This document shows positions 1-9,740 of a stretch of DNA of 64,000 nucleotides, piece by piece. Origin of the DNA: Pelagibius sp964472095 (lineage in GTDB: Bacteria; Pseudomonadota; Alphaproteobacteria; Kiloniellales; Kiloniellaceae); the NCBI GenBank assembly GCA_964472095.1, contig CAYYIV010000024.1, positions 7,116-71,115 on the forward strand. Direction: 5' to 3'. The notes beneath the pieces are model-generated. The model ran no database searches. It was not told where the DNA came from and saw nothing but the letters and a program-made list of their open reading frames with translations. Made by a program: the position numbers and the translations under genes. Numbering within the stretch: position 1 is the first letter of the stretch; each line of letters starts with the position of its first letter.

Positions 1-91
1 GAGAGCGTGGGCCTGCAGCGGAGGGGCGTTGGGCGGCTTTCCCAGCATTCTCACAGGAAATGGCGCCGCGCTCTGCAGTAGAATGACCCCG

Positions 92-107
92 TTGACAGCG
101 CTGTCCC
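92..107 (+). promoter_or_regulatory. LacI-type operator palindrome upstream of xylF
   Basis: A perfect 12-bp palindrome, GACAGCGCTGTC, lies at 94-105, about 95 bp before xylF, and overlaps a TTGACA-like -35 at 92-97. A central AGCGCT is typical of LacI-family operators, including XylR sites of Caulobacter (family knowledge). The -10 is poor (GACTAT near 115). No LacI-family regulator gene is in the window, so the cognate protein is unknown. Confidence 0.45.
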
Positions 108-198
108 GCGCGTCGACTATGCGTCAAAGAACGATAGAATCGTTGTAGCGATCAACTGTGGCGGGCAGCACCGCCGCGGTCCCAACAGGGAGGAAATC

Positions 199-1248
<1,050 letters not shown>

Positions 1249-1257
1249 AAGCTGACG

Positions 1258-1321
1258 CCCGCCAGGGCAGGAGCGACCAGGCCTTCAATGTCCAGGGGGC
1301 CTGGCCCTGCTCCTGGGCGGG
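1258..1321 (+). promoter_or_regulatory. Intercistronic stem-loop between xylF and xylH
   Basis: The gap between xylF and xylH folds into a long imperfect hairpin. Its outer arms CCCGCC (1258-1263) and GGCGGG (1316-1321) pair, and inner segments GGCCTGG and CCAGGCC also pair with bulges. There is no T-run, so it is more likely an mRNA-stabilising or attenuating element, as seen after other binding-protein genes, than a terminator. The function is inferred. Confidence 0.4.
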
Positions 1322-1366
1322 TTCGGTCCAAGGGTGACCTCGCAGGATCGCGCGGACGGGTGGCGC

Positions 1367-2626
1367 ATGACGAGCAACGTCGAAGTCGGCAAGCTTGAGA
1401 CTGAGGCCTCGAAGCGGGGTGCCCAGCGGCGCGCGCCGGTCGAGGAGTTCTCCCGCCTGACCGGGCTGGACACCCGCCTGCTGGCCATGCTGGGCGCGCT
1501 GGTCGTCATCTGGATCGTGCTCGATATTCTGGCCGGCGGGCTCTTCCTCACGCCGCGCAATCTCTTCAACCTGGCGGTCCAGGGCTCCGCTGTCGGCATC
1601 ATGGCGACCGGCATGGTGCTGGTCATCGTGGCGCGCCACATCGACCTTTCGGTCGGCTCGGTGCTCGGCTTCATCGGCATGTCCATCGCTTTCCTGCAGG
1701 TCGAGATCCTGCCGCTGGGCGCGGCCTGGAACTGGCCCCTGACCATCCTCGCCGGGCTGGCGCTCGGCGCCGTGGTCGGGGTGTGGCAGGGGCTCTGGGT
1801 GGCCTACGGCGGCGTGCCGGCCTTCGTGGTCACCCTGGGCGGCCTGCTGATCTTTCGCGGCGGCGCCTTCGAGATCACCGACGGACGCACCGTGGCGCCG
1901 CTCGACCCGGTCTATCAGCTGCTCGGCGGCGGCGTCGACGGCTCCATCGGGGCGACCGCCAGCTGGGCGCTCGGCCTGGTCGCCGTCGCTGCCGTGGTGT
2001 ACTTCTCCGTCAGGGCGCGCGGCAAGCGGGCACGCTACGGCTTCCCGCTGAAGCCGCTGTGGGCGGAGGTCGCCATGATCTGCGCCTGGTCCGCCATCAT
2101 CATCGGCTTCGTCATGGTGATGAACGCCTATACCAAGCCGCGCAGCGACATCCCCCGCGGCATCCCGGTGCCGGTGCTGATCCTGCTGGGCGTGGTCCTC
2201 ATCATGACCTTCATCAGCCGCTTCACCAAGTTCGGCCGCTACGTCTTCGCCATGGGCGGCAATCCGGAGGCGGCGGCGCTCTCCGGCATCAACGTGAAGC
2301 GCACCACGGTGATGATCTTCGTCGTGATGGGCGTGCTCTGCGCCGTTGCCGCGGTGGTCACCACCGCGCGCCTCAACGCCGGGACCAACTCCATGGGCAC
2401 CCTGGCGGAACTCAACGTCATCGCCGCGGCGGTGATCGGCGGGACCTCGCTGGCCGGCGGGATCGGCACCATTCCCGGCGCCATCCTCGGCGCCGTCATC
2501 ATGCAGAGCCTCGACAACGGCATGGTGCTGCTCGGCGTCTCCAGTTCGCTGCGCAGCATCGTCATCGGTCTGGTGCTGGTCGCCGCAGTGTGGTTCGACG
2601 TTGTCTACAACCGCAACCGGCGCTGA
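1367..2626 (+). CDS. xylH: XylH-like sugar ABC transporter permease
   Basis: This is the inner-membrane permease of the xylose-type importer, BPD_transp_2 family. The protein has 419 residues with about ten hydrophobic segments. Family hallmarks are visible: the motif GTGMVLVIVARHIDLSVGS near residue 85 and a late cytoplasmic-loop sequence AALSGINVKRT. An upstream GTG at 1334 would add 11 residues. The ATG at 1367 was preferred because the longer form begins inside the stem-loop spacer, but neither start has a strong ribosome site. It sits between xylF and xylG and is presumably co-transcribed with them. Confidence 0.88.
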   Translation: MTSNVEVGKLETEASKRGAQRRAPVEEFSRLTGLDTRLLAMLGALVVIWIVLDILAGGLFLTPRNLFNLAVQGSAVGIMATGMVLVIVARHIDLSVGSVLGFIGMSIAFLQVEILPLGAAWNWPLTILAGLALGAVVGVWQGLWVAYGGVPAFVVTLGGLLIFRGGAFEITDGRTVAPLDPVYQLLGGGVDGSIGATASWALGLVAVAAVVYFSVRARGKRARYGFPLKPLWAEVAMICAWSAIIIGFVMVMNAYTKPRSDIPRGIPVPVLILLGVVLIMTFISRFTKFGRYVFAMGGNPEAAALSGINVKRTTVMIFVVMGVLCAVAAVVTTARLNAGTNSMGTLAELNVIAAAVIGGTSLAGGIGTIPGAILGAVIMQSLDNGMVLLGVSSSLRSIVIGLVLVAAVWFDVVYNRNRR

Positions 2627-2643
2627 GAAGGAGGCGGCGGCCC

Positions 2644-3417
2644 ATGCCCACACCCCTGGTCGAGATGCGCAACATCTCCAAGCGCTTCGGCGGCGTGCAG
2701 GCGGTCGACGACGTCTCCATCGACCTCTTTCCCGGCGAGGTGGTCGGCCTGCTCGGCCACAACGGCGCCGGCAAGTCGACCCTCATCAAGATGCTGGCCG
2801 GCGCCTACCCCTGCGACAGCGGCGAGATCCTGGTCAACGGCGAGAAGGTCACCATCGAGACGCCGCGCGACGCCCGCCGCTACGGCATCGAGACGATCTA
2901 CCAGACCCTGGCGCTGGCCGACAACCTGGATGCTCCCGCAAACCTCTTTCTCGGCCGCGAACTGACGACGCCGCTCGGCCTGCTGGACGACGGCGCCATG
3001 GAGCACGAGGCGCGCTCCGTCCTGCACCGCCTCAATCCCAACTTCAAGAACATCAAGGATCCGGTAAAGAACCTCTCCGGCGGACAGCGCCAGTCCGTGG
3101 CCATCGCCCGCGCCATCCTGTTCAATGCCAAGATCCTCATCATGGACGAACCGACGGCGGCCCTGGGGCCGCAGGAGACCTCCATGGTCGCCGAGTTGAT
3201 CCTGCAGCTGAAGAAGGAGGGTATCGGCATCTTCCTCATCAGCCACGACCTGCACGACGTCTTCGACCTTTCCGACCGTGTTTCGGTGATGAAGAATGCC
3301 CGCCTGGTCGGCACGCGCGCCACCGCCAGGGTCAGCAAGGATGAGGTGCTCGGCATGATCATCCTCGGCAAGCTGCCCGAGGAGGAGACGCCGGAAGAGC
3401 TCGCCGAGCTGCATTGA
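2644..3417 (+). CDS. xylG: Sugar ABC transporter ATP-binding protein, single-domain XylG type
   Basis: This ATPase energises the xylose-type importer. In its 257 residues, Walker A is GHNGAGKST (38-46), the ABC signature LSGGQ (144-148), and Walker B ends in MDEP (167-170). An H-loop follows in ISHDLHD. E. coli XylG has two nucleotide-binding domains in about 510 residues, whereas this protein has one, so it must act as a homodimer like the FrcA-type ATPases of alphaproteobacteria. GAAGGAGG precedes the ATG. It lies 17 bp after xylH. Confidence 0.88.
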   Translation: MPTPLVEMRNISKRFGGVQAVDDVSIDLFPGEVVGLLGHNGAGKSTLIKMLAGAYPCDSGEILVNGEKVTIETPRDARRYGIETIYQTLALADNLDAPANLFLGRELTTPLGLLDDGAMEHEARSVLHRLNPNFKNIKDPVKNLSGGQRQSVAIARAILFNAKILIMDEPTAALGPQETSMVAELILQLKKEGIGIFLISHDLHDVFDLSDRVSVMKNARLVGTRATARVSKDEVLGMIILGKLPEEETPEELAELH

Positions 3418-3437
3418 ATCCGCTTTCCCGTCTTTCA

Positions 3438-3460
3438 GGGGCCGGTCTGCCGGCCGGCCT
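3438..3460 (+). other. GC-rich hairpin between xylG and the SDR gene
   Basis: GGCCGG (3440-3445) and CCGGCC (3450-3455) form a short stem with loop TCTG. There is no clear T-run, only a pyrimidine-rich tail. It may attenuate transcription between the transporter and the dehydrogenase. Confidence 0.25.
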
Positions 3461-3502
3461 CTGCTTATCCGCGAACCCCATCGAGCAAGAGGTCTTTTCC
3501 AT

Positions 3503-4270
3503 ATGACTGCACCTGCGATCTATCCCAGCCTCAAGGACCGCGTCGTCTTCGTCAGCGGCGGCGGCAGTGGCATCGGCGCTTCGATCGTCGAGCACTTCTG
3601 CCAGCAGGGAGCGAAGGTCGGTTTCGTCGACATCGACGAGGCGGCGTCCGCCGCCCTGGTCGAGGCCATGGTGGCGGCCGGCCATCACAAGCCGGTCTTC
3701 GTGAAGTGCGACTTGAAGGACGTCGATGCGCTGCGCGTCGCCATCGGGCAGGTGCGCACCAGGCTCGGCCCGATCACGGTGCTGATCAACAACGCGGCCA
3801 ACGACCAGCGCCACTCCATCGACGAGGTGACGCCGGAATACTGGGACGACCGCATCGCCGTGAACCTGAAGCATCAGTTCTTCGCCGCCCAGGCGATCTA
3901 TCCGGACATGGAAGCGGCCGGCGGCGGTGCCATCGTCAACCTTGGTTCGGTATCCTGGATGATCGGGCAGGGCGGCATGCCCTGCTACACCACGGCGAAG
4001 TCGGCCATTGCAGGGCTCACCCGCTCGCTGGCGCGCGACCTGGGGCCGAAGAACATCCGGGTCAACTGCGTGGTGCCGGGCTGGATCATGACCCAGCGTC
4101 AGATCGACCTCTGGCTGACACCTGAAAGCGAGGCCGAGTTGATGCAGCGCCAGTGCCTCAAGCGCAAGCTGGTGCCGGCGGACATCGCCCGCGCGGTGCT
4201 GTTCTTTGCTGCCGAGGACTCCGGCGGCTGCACAAATCAGAGCTATATCGTCGACGGCGGTTGGGTGTAG
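3503..4270 (+). CDS. SDR-family sugar dehydrogenase, D-xylose 1-dehydrogenase-like
   Basis: This is a short-chain dehydrogenase of 255 residues, probably NAD(P)-dependent. The nucleotide motif GGGSGIG is at residues 19-25, NNAAN at 96-100, the catalytic Tyr162-xxx-Lys166 lies in CYTTAKS, and a serine lies in NLGSVS. The start (AIYPSLK), NDxRH region, QCLKRKLVP and the C-terminal IVDGGW resemble the Caulobacter crescentus xylose dehydrogenase from memory. With xylFHG upstream, the simplest role is oxidation of imported xylose to xylonolactone, the first step of the oxidative xylose pathway. The later enzymes are not in the window. Confidence 0.75.
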   Translation: MTAPAIYPSLKDRVVFVSGGGSGIGASIVEHFCQQGAKVGFVDIDEAASAALVEAMVAAGHHKPVFVKCDLKDVDALRVAIGQVRTRLGPITVLINNAANDQRHSIDEVTPEYWDDRIAVNLKHQFFAAQAIYPDMEAAGGGAIVNLGSVSWMIGQGGMPCYTTAKSAIAGLTRSLARDLGPKNIRVNCVVPGWIMTQRQIDLWLTPESEAELMQRQCLKRKLVPADIARAVLFFAAEDSGGCTNQSYIVDGGWV

Positions 4271-4864
4271 GTTCGGGAACCTGCGCCGAAGGGTTTGTCC
4301 GGCCAGGCGGGAAGTGACCACCGCCGTTAGCGCCGCTCTGCCGCGGACGGTGGCCACCTCGCCTGAACGCAAGGGGCGAACCCCCTGCTTCAGCCTGTTT
4401 CGCTCGCCCGGCCTTCCAGCGGCCCGATGAGGCCACTGGCGTCATGGCATCGGAGCTGCCCGCTACCGGGCCGTGCTTCTCATCCTCAATTCGACACGCC
4501 ACCACCGCTAGGGTTGCAGCCCATTCGCGGCGACTTCGGCAATATCTACGTAGGGGAGGCGCCGGGCGTTTCAGCGTCGAAAATTTTTTTATGGGCAGAC
4601 CGGCAGTCGCCGGCGGCCAGGCCTGCATCCAACCGTCAATAATCGATGGGGCCAGGGACCAAACGCCCGGAAATCCTGTTATCTTTGCTGCTGCAATCAG
4701 TTAGAAGCGATGCTCAGGATTTTCACAAAGCTTTTGCAGGCAGAGCCGGCCGCCGAACGCGGTTGGGCCATGCGGCCGTAGCTGCAGACGGCCGCGCCAC
4801 TGCGGGCAGGGCGCAACGAGAACGCCGCAACGGCGCAACGGACAGGGCAGGACAGGGAGGATTG
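4271..4864. other. Intergenic region without a convincing gene
   Basis: About 590 bp lie between the SDR gene and soeA. Short open frames here have poor composition and no ribosome sites. There is an AT-rich patch near 4580-4592 that could hold the soeA promoter. I see no repeat, RNA gene or clear operator. Confidence 0.5.
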
Positions 4865-7800
4865 ATGGTCAGCAGCCCACTGGATACCCCACGCGAAGAC
4901 GTCAATACCTGCCCGGATGTTGCCGACGAGATCAAACAGACAACCTGCTACATGTGCGCCTGCCGCTGCGGCATCAACGTCTACCTGAAGGACGGCAAGA
5001 TCCGCTATCTGGAGGGCAATCCAGACCATCCGGTGAACAAGGGCGTGCTCTGCGCCAAGGGTTCGGCGGGCATCATGCAGCACTACTCGCCCGCCCGCCT
5101 GTCCAAGCCCCTGCTGCGCGTCGGCGAGCGCGGCAGCGGCGAGTTCAAGGAAATCGAGTGGGAAGAGGCATTGGCTCTGGCCGTCGACTGGCTGGGCGCG
5201 GTGCGCCGTCATGACCCCCGGCGTCTCGCCTTTTTTACCGGTCGCGACCAGAGCCAGTCCCTGACCGGCTGGTGGGCAGCGCAGTTCGGCACGCCGAACT
5301 TCGCTGCCCACGGCGGATTCTGCTCGGTCAACATGGCGGCGGCCGGGCTCTACAGCATCGGCGGCTCGTTCTGGGAATTCGGCGAGCCGGACTGGGACCT
5401 GACGCGCTACTTCATGCTCTTCGGCGTCGCCGAGGACCACGACTCCAACCCCATCAAGGCGGGCCTCGGGCGCATGAAGACCCGCGGCCAGGCGAAGTTC
5501 GTCTCGGTGAACCCGGTGAAGACCGGCTATTCGGCCATCGCCGACGAGTGGGTCGGCCTGCGGCCCGGCACCGACGGCCTCTTCGTGCTGGCCCTGGTGC
5601 ACGAGCTGCTGAAGGCCGAGAAGATCGATTGGGACTACCTCGGCCGCTACACCAACGCCACCTGGCTGGTGATCGACGATCCGGGCGGCGCCGAAGACGG
5701 ACTCTTCGCCCGCGACGGCGAAGGACAGGCGCTCTGCTGGGACGCGGCGCGTGAGGCGGCGGTGCCGGCTGATGACGTGACGGCCAAGGCCGCGGTGGTC
5801 GGGCGCTACCGATTGGCGGACGGCCGCACGGCGGTGCCGTCGTTCGAGCTGCTGGCCCGGCGCTATCTCGACCCGGCCTATGCGCCGGAGGCGGTGGCCG
5901 CGCGCGTCGGCATTTCCGCTACGACCATCCGGCGCATTGCCGCCGAATTGGCCGAGGCGGCCTTCGAGAACGAAGTCGTGCTCGACATTCCCTGGACCGA
6001 CTGGGCCGGACGTCGCCAGGAGAAGATGATCGGCCGGCCGGTCTCGATGCACGCCATGCGCGGCATCTCGGCCCACTCAAACGGCTTTCACACCTGCCGC
6101 GCCATTCACCTGCTGCAGATGCTGCTGGGCTCGATCGACAGCCCCGGCGGCTTCGGCTACAAGGCGCCCTTTCCCAAGCCGGTCCCGCCGGGGCCGAAGC
6201 CGGCCGGCAAGACGGTGACGCCGGGCCAGCCGCTGGGCGGCATGCCGCTCGGCTTTCCGCTCGGCCCCGAGGATCTGCTGGTCGATGCCGAGGGGCGGCC
6301 GACGCGCATCGACAAGGCCTACAGCTGGGAGCATCCGCTGGCCGCGCACGGCCTCATGCACATGGTGATCCACAACGCCTGGGCCGCCGACCCTTACTCG
6401 ATCGACGTCCTCATGCTGTACATGGCGAACATGGGGTGGAACTCCGCCATGAACGTCGAGGGCACGCTGCACTACCTGACCGACAAGGACCCGGAGAGCG
6501 GCGGCTACAAGATCCCGCACGTCATCTACTCCGATGCCTACAGCTCCGAGATGGTGGCCTATGCGGACCTCGTGCTGCCGGACACCACCTACCTGGAGCG
6601 CTGGGACTGCATCTCGCTGCTCGACCGGCCGATCAGCAGCGCGCACGGGCCCGGCGACGCCATCCGCCAGCCGGTCTGCCCGCCCGACCGTGACGTGCGG
6701 CCCTTCCAAGAGGTGCTGATCGATCTCGGCGCGCGCCTCGGGCTGCCCGGCTTCGTCGCCGAGGACGGCACGCCGAAGTATCCCGGCGGCTACCCCGACT
6801 ACATCGTCAACCATGAGCGTCTGCCCGGCATCGGTCCGCTCGCCGGCTGGCGCAACCCGGACGGCAGCGGCCAGGGCACCGGCAAGCCCAATCCGGACCA
6901 GCTGCAGCGCTACATCGACAATGGCTGCTTCTGGACCCACCGCCTCACGCCCGACCAGCTCTACTTCAAGCACGCCAACAAGGGCTACCTGGCCTATGCC
7001 AAGTCGATGGGTTGGCTCCCCAGCGAGGATCAGATCACCCTGCAGCTCTACAGCGAGACCCTGCAGAAGTTCCGCCTGGCGGCACGCGGCCACGGCGCGG
7101 TGCAGCCGCCGGACAGCGAGCGGCAGCGCATCGAGACCTATTTCGATCCGCTGCCGATCTGGTATCCGCCCTTCGAGGAGGCTGCCGACGACAGCGGCGC
7201 CTTCGACCTCCATGCGATCACTCAGCGGCCGATGCACATGTATCACTCCTGGGGGTCGCAGAACGCCTGGCTGCGCCAGATCACCGCGCGAAACCGTCTC
7301 TTCGTGCATCCGGACACTGCCGCGCGCCACGGCATCGCCGACGACGACTGGGTCTGGGTGATCAGCCACTACGGCCGGGTGAAGGGGCAGGTGCGCCTGA
7401 TGCATGGCGTCAATCCGCAGACGGTGTGGACCTGGAATGCCATCGGCAAGCGGCGCGGCGCCTGGGGCCTCGACGCCGACGCGCCGGAGAGCAACAGCGG
7501 CTTCCTGCTGAACCACATCATTTCCGAGCTGCTGCCGCAGCGTGAAGGCGGCCACCGCTACTCCAATTCGGACCCGGTCACCGGGCAGGCGGCCTGGTAC
7601 GACCTGCGGGTCCGGATCGAGCGCTGCCTGGCGGAGGAGTACGGGGCCACCGAGCCCCTGATGGCAGCGGTGAAGGCGCAGCCGCGGCGCGGTTACGACG
7701 GCGGCGAGTACCTGCGTTACGGCGCCGATCTGAAGTGCGGCAAGCCCGCCGTTGCCGGTCGAGGCACCGCGGCCCGGGAGTGGATCGGCAACCGTCACGA

Positions 7801-7894
7801 GATCTCGCTCAACGTTGCCGGCGTGGCCGACGGCAGGGGCAATGTGCCGAAGCCGCAAGGGAGCCGGAAGGCCGGCGAGGGCGAACCGGAATGA
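4865..7894 (+). CDS. soeA: Molybdopterin oxidoreductase catalytic subunit, SoeA-like sulfite dehydrogenase
   Basis: This is the catalytic subunit of a three-subunit molybdoenzyme, most like SoeA, which oxidises sulfite to sulfate in the cytoplasm and passes electrons to quinone. It has 1009 residues. The [4Fe-4S] ligands are Cys28, Cys31, Cys35 and Cys63 in TTCYMCACRCG and GVLCAKG. There is no twin-arginine signal, which fits a cytoplasmic Soe enzyme rather than an exported DMSO reductase or formate dehydrogenase. The ATG at 4865 follows GGGAGG. It overlaps the iron-sulfur subunit by ATGA, and a TSUP exporter follows the operon, as in other sulfite systems. Substrate is inferred; polysulfide or another oxyanion is the main alternative. 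Confidence 0.8.
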   Translation: MVSSPLDTPREDVNTCPDVADEIKQTTCYMCACRCGINVYLKDGKIRYLEGNPDHPVNKGVLCAKGSAGIMQHYSPARLSKPLLRVGERGSGEFKEIEWEEALALAVDWLGAVRRHDPRRLAFFTGRDQSQSLTGWWAAQFGTPNFAAHGGFCSVNMAAAGLYSIGGSFWEFGEPDWDLTRYFMLFGVAEDHDSNPIKAGLGRMKTRGQAKFVSVNPVKTGYSAIADEWVGLRPGTDGLFVLALVHELLKAEKIDWDYLGRYTNATWLVIDDPGGAEDGLFARDGEGQALCWDAAREAAVPADDVTAKAAVVGRYRLADGRTAVPSFELLARRYLDPAYAPEAVAARVGISATTIRRIAAELAEAAFENEVVLDIPWTDWAGRRQEKMIGRPVSMHAMRGISAHSNGFHTCRAIHLLQMLLGSIDSPGGFGYKAPFPKPVPPGPKPAGKTVTPGQPLGGMPLGFPLGPEDLLVDAEGRPTRIDKAYSWEHPLAAHGLMHMVIHNAWAADPYSIDVLMLYMANMGWNSAMNVEGTLHYLTDKDPESGGYKIPHVIYSDAYSSEMVAYADLVLPDTTYLERWDCISLLDRPISSAHGPGDAIRQPVCPPDRDVRPFQEVLIDLGARLGLPGFVAEDGTPKYPGGYPDYIVNHERLPGIGPLAGWRNPDGSGQGTGKPNPDQLQRYIDNGCFWTHRLTPDQLYFKHANKGYLAYAKSMGWLPSEDQITLQLYSETLQKFRLAARGHGAVQPPDSERQRIETYFDPLPIWYPPFEEAADDSGAFDLHAITQRPMHMYHSWGSQNAWLRQITARNRLFVHPDTAARHGIADDDWVWVISHYGRVKGQVRLMHGVNPQTVWTWNAIGKRRGAWGLDADAPESNSGFLLNHIISELLPQREGGHRYSNSDPVTGQAAWYDLRVRIERCLAEEYGATEPLMAAVKAQPRRGYDGGEYLRYGADLKCGKPAVAGRGTAAREWIGNRHEISLNVAGVADGRGNVPKPQGSRKAGEGEPE

Positions 7895-8643
7895 CCAGCC
7901 TGCCGCGCAATGCCGGGCCGGTAAAGCTCGGCCTGGTGATCGACCTCGACATCTGCGTCGGCTGCCACGCCTGCGCGGTGAGCTGCAAGGAATGGAACGC
8001 TTCCGGCCACTCCGCCCCGCTCACCGACAGCGACCCCTACGGCGCCGATCCTTCCGGTGTCTGGTTCAACCGCATCCACAGCTTCGAGGTCGTGCAGGAC
8101 GACGGCAACAGCCGCACGGTCCACTTCCCGAAGTCCTGCCTGCACTGCGAGGACGCGCCCTGCGTCACCGTCTGCCCGACCGGCGCCTCCTACAAGCGCG
8201 CAGAAGACGGCATCGTGCTGGTCAACGCCGAGGCCTGCATCGGCTGCAAGCTGTGCTCCTGGGCGTGCCCCTACGGCGCCCGCGAGTACGACGCCGATGC
8301 CGGGGTGATGAAGAAGTGCACCCTCTGCATCGACAAGATCTACAACGAGAACCTGGAGCCGCGCAGCCGCGTGCCCGCCTGTGTCTCGACCTGCCCGGCG
8401 GGCGCGCGCCACTTCGGCGACCTCGGCGACCCGCAGTCCGAGGTCTCGCTGCTGGTGGCCGCGCGCGACGGCTACGAGCTGATGCCGGAGCAGGGCTGCC
8501 GCCCGGTCAACCGCTACCTGCCGCCGCGCGCCAAGCAGATGCCGGAACGCGATGCCGTCGATCCGACCGCAGGCGGTGCGGAGGCCTCAGAGGATTCAGC
8601 CGGCCTGCTGGCGCGCTGGGTCGACCGGATGCTGAGCCGCTAG
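7891..8643 (+). CDS. soeB: 4Fe-4S ferredoxin-type electron-transfer subunit, SoeB-like
   Basis: This is the electron-transfer subunit of the Soe-like complex, relaying electrons from the molybdenum subunit to the membrane anchor. In 250 residues it shows four cysteine clusters: CVGCHACAVSC near residue 22, CLHCEDAPCVTVCP near 86, CIGCKLCSWACP near 117, and CTLC followed by CVSTCP near 145-170. This is the four-cluster DmsB/SoeB pattern. Its ATG overlaps the soeA stop, indicating translational coupling. The last 40 residues after the clusters are low-complexity and end in a short amphipathic stretch. Confidence 0.85.
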   Translation: MTSLPRNAGPVKLGLVIDLDICVGCHACAVSCKEWNASGHSAPLTDSDPYGADPSGVWFNRIHSFEVVQDDGNSRTVHFPKSCLHCEDAPCVTVCPTGASYKRAEDGIVLVNAEACIGCKLCSWACPYGAREYDADAGVMKKCTLCIDKIYNENLEPRSRVPACVSTCPAGARHFGDLGDPQSEVSLLVAARDGYELMPEQGCRPVNRYLPPRAKQMPERDAVDPTAGGAEASEDSAGLLARWVDRMLSR

Positions 8644-8658
8644 GAAAGGAAGAGTCCC

Positions 8659-9606
8659 GTGCATCCGGCAAAGTCCGTCATCCTCTTCACCACAGCGTCG
8701 GGTGCCGGCTACGGTCTGCTGGCCTGGCTCGGTCTGCTGGCTGCTCTCGGGCGGCTGCCGGCCGACCGCTGGTTCGGCCTGGCCGGCTTCGGGCTCGGGC
8801 TCGCACTTGTGGTGCTCGGCCTGCTGTCGTCGACCCTCCACCTCGGCCATCCGGAGCGGGCCTGGCGGGCTTTCAGCCAGTGGCGCTCGTCCTGGCTGTC
8901 GCGCGAGGGTGTCGCTGCCGTGCTGACCTTCCTGCCGGTCGGGGTCTTTGCGCTGATCTGGATCTTTGCGCAAACCAACAGCGGCTTTGCCGCGGCCGTC
9001 GGGCTGCTCGCCAGTCTCAGCTGCGCGGTGACGGTGGTCTGCACCGCGATGATCTATGCCTCGCTGAAGACCATCCGCGCGTGGTCCACTGGCTGGACGC
9101 TGCCGGGCTACCTCGTCCTCTCGGCGCTCTCCGGCGCCGTCCTGATGAACCTGCTGCTGCAGCTCTGGGCGCTGCCTCTGGCAGCACCCTATAGCTGGGT
9201 GCTGCTGCTGCTCTTCGTCGCGGCGGTGGCGGTGAAGCTGCTGTACTGGCGCGCGATCGATGGGGCGCCGGGTTCCAGCAGCGCCGAGTCGGCGACCGGA
9301 CTGGTCGGCGGGCGGGTGCGACTGCTGGAGGCGCCGCACAGCGAGTCGAACTATCTGATGCAGGAGATGGGCTACCGGATCGCACGCAAGCACGCAGCGA
9401 AGCTGCGCGGCATCGCGCTGCTGGCCGGCTTCGCACTGCCCTTCCTGCTGATCGTCCTAGGCCAGGCGCTGCCCGGCATCGTCAGCCTGGTGGCGGCGGT
9501 GGTGGCCGTGGCGCTGGTCGCCGTCGGCCTGGTAGTCGAGCGCTGGCTGTTCTTTGCCGAGGCCAAGCACGTCGTCACGCTTTACTACGGGGAGAGTCGC
9601 GCCTGA
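8659..9606 (+). CDS. soeC: DmsC-type membrane anchor subunit, SoeC-like
   Basis: This is the quinone-reactive membrane anchor of the Soe-like enzyme. It has 315 residues, about eight hydrophobic segments, and the early motif HLGHPERAWRAF found in DmsC family anchors. Translation starts at GTG 8659, 15 bp after soeB, with AGGAAAGGA upstream. Gene order catalytic-FeS-anchor is the standard one. It should receive electrons from the SoeB clusters and reduce ubiquinone. Confidence 0.83.
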   Translation: MHPAKSVILFTTASGAGYGLLAWLGLLAALGRLPADRWFGLAGFGLGLALVVLGLLSSTLHLGHPERAWRAFSQWRSSWLSREGVAAVLTFLPVGVFALIWIFAQTNSGFAAAVGLLASLSCAVTVVCTAMIYASLKTIRAWSTGWTLPGYLVLSALSGAVLMNLLLQLWALPLAAPYSWVLLLLFVAAVAVKLLYWRAIDGAPGSSSAESATGLVGGRVRLLEAPHSESNYLMQEMGYRIARKHAAKLRGIALLAGFALPFLLIVLGQALPGIVSLVAAVVAVALVAVGLVVERWLFFAEAKHVVTLYYGESRA

Positions 9607-9740
9607 CATGGCGAAGACAATAACCGTGCTTCGGTCGCATGATTAGCAATGCTTTTATTGCAATGCGGTATCCACGGAAGATAAGCTTCAGTCACCCAGA
9701 CGAGTCCCCGCGCGGCGGGGCTGCGTGAAAGCCAGCCTTG

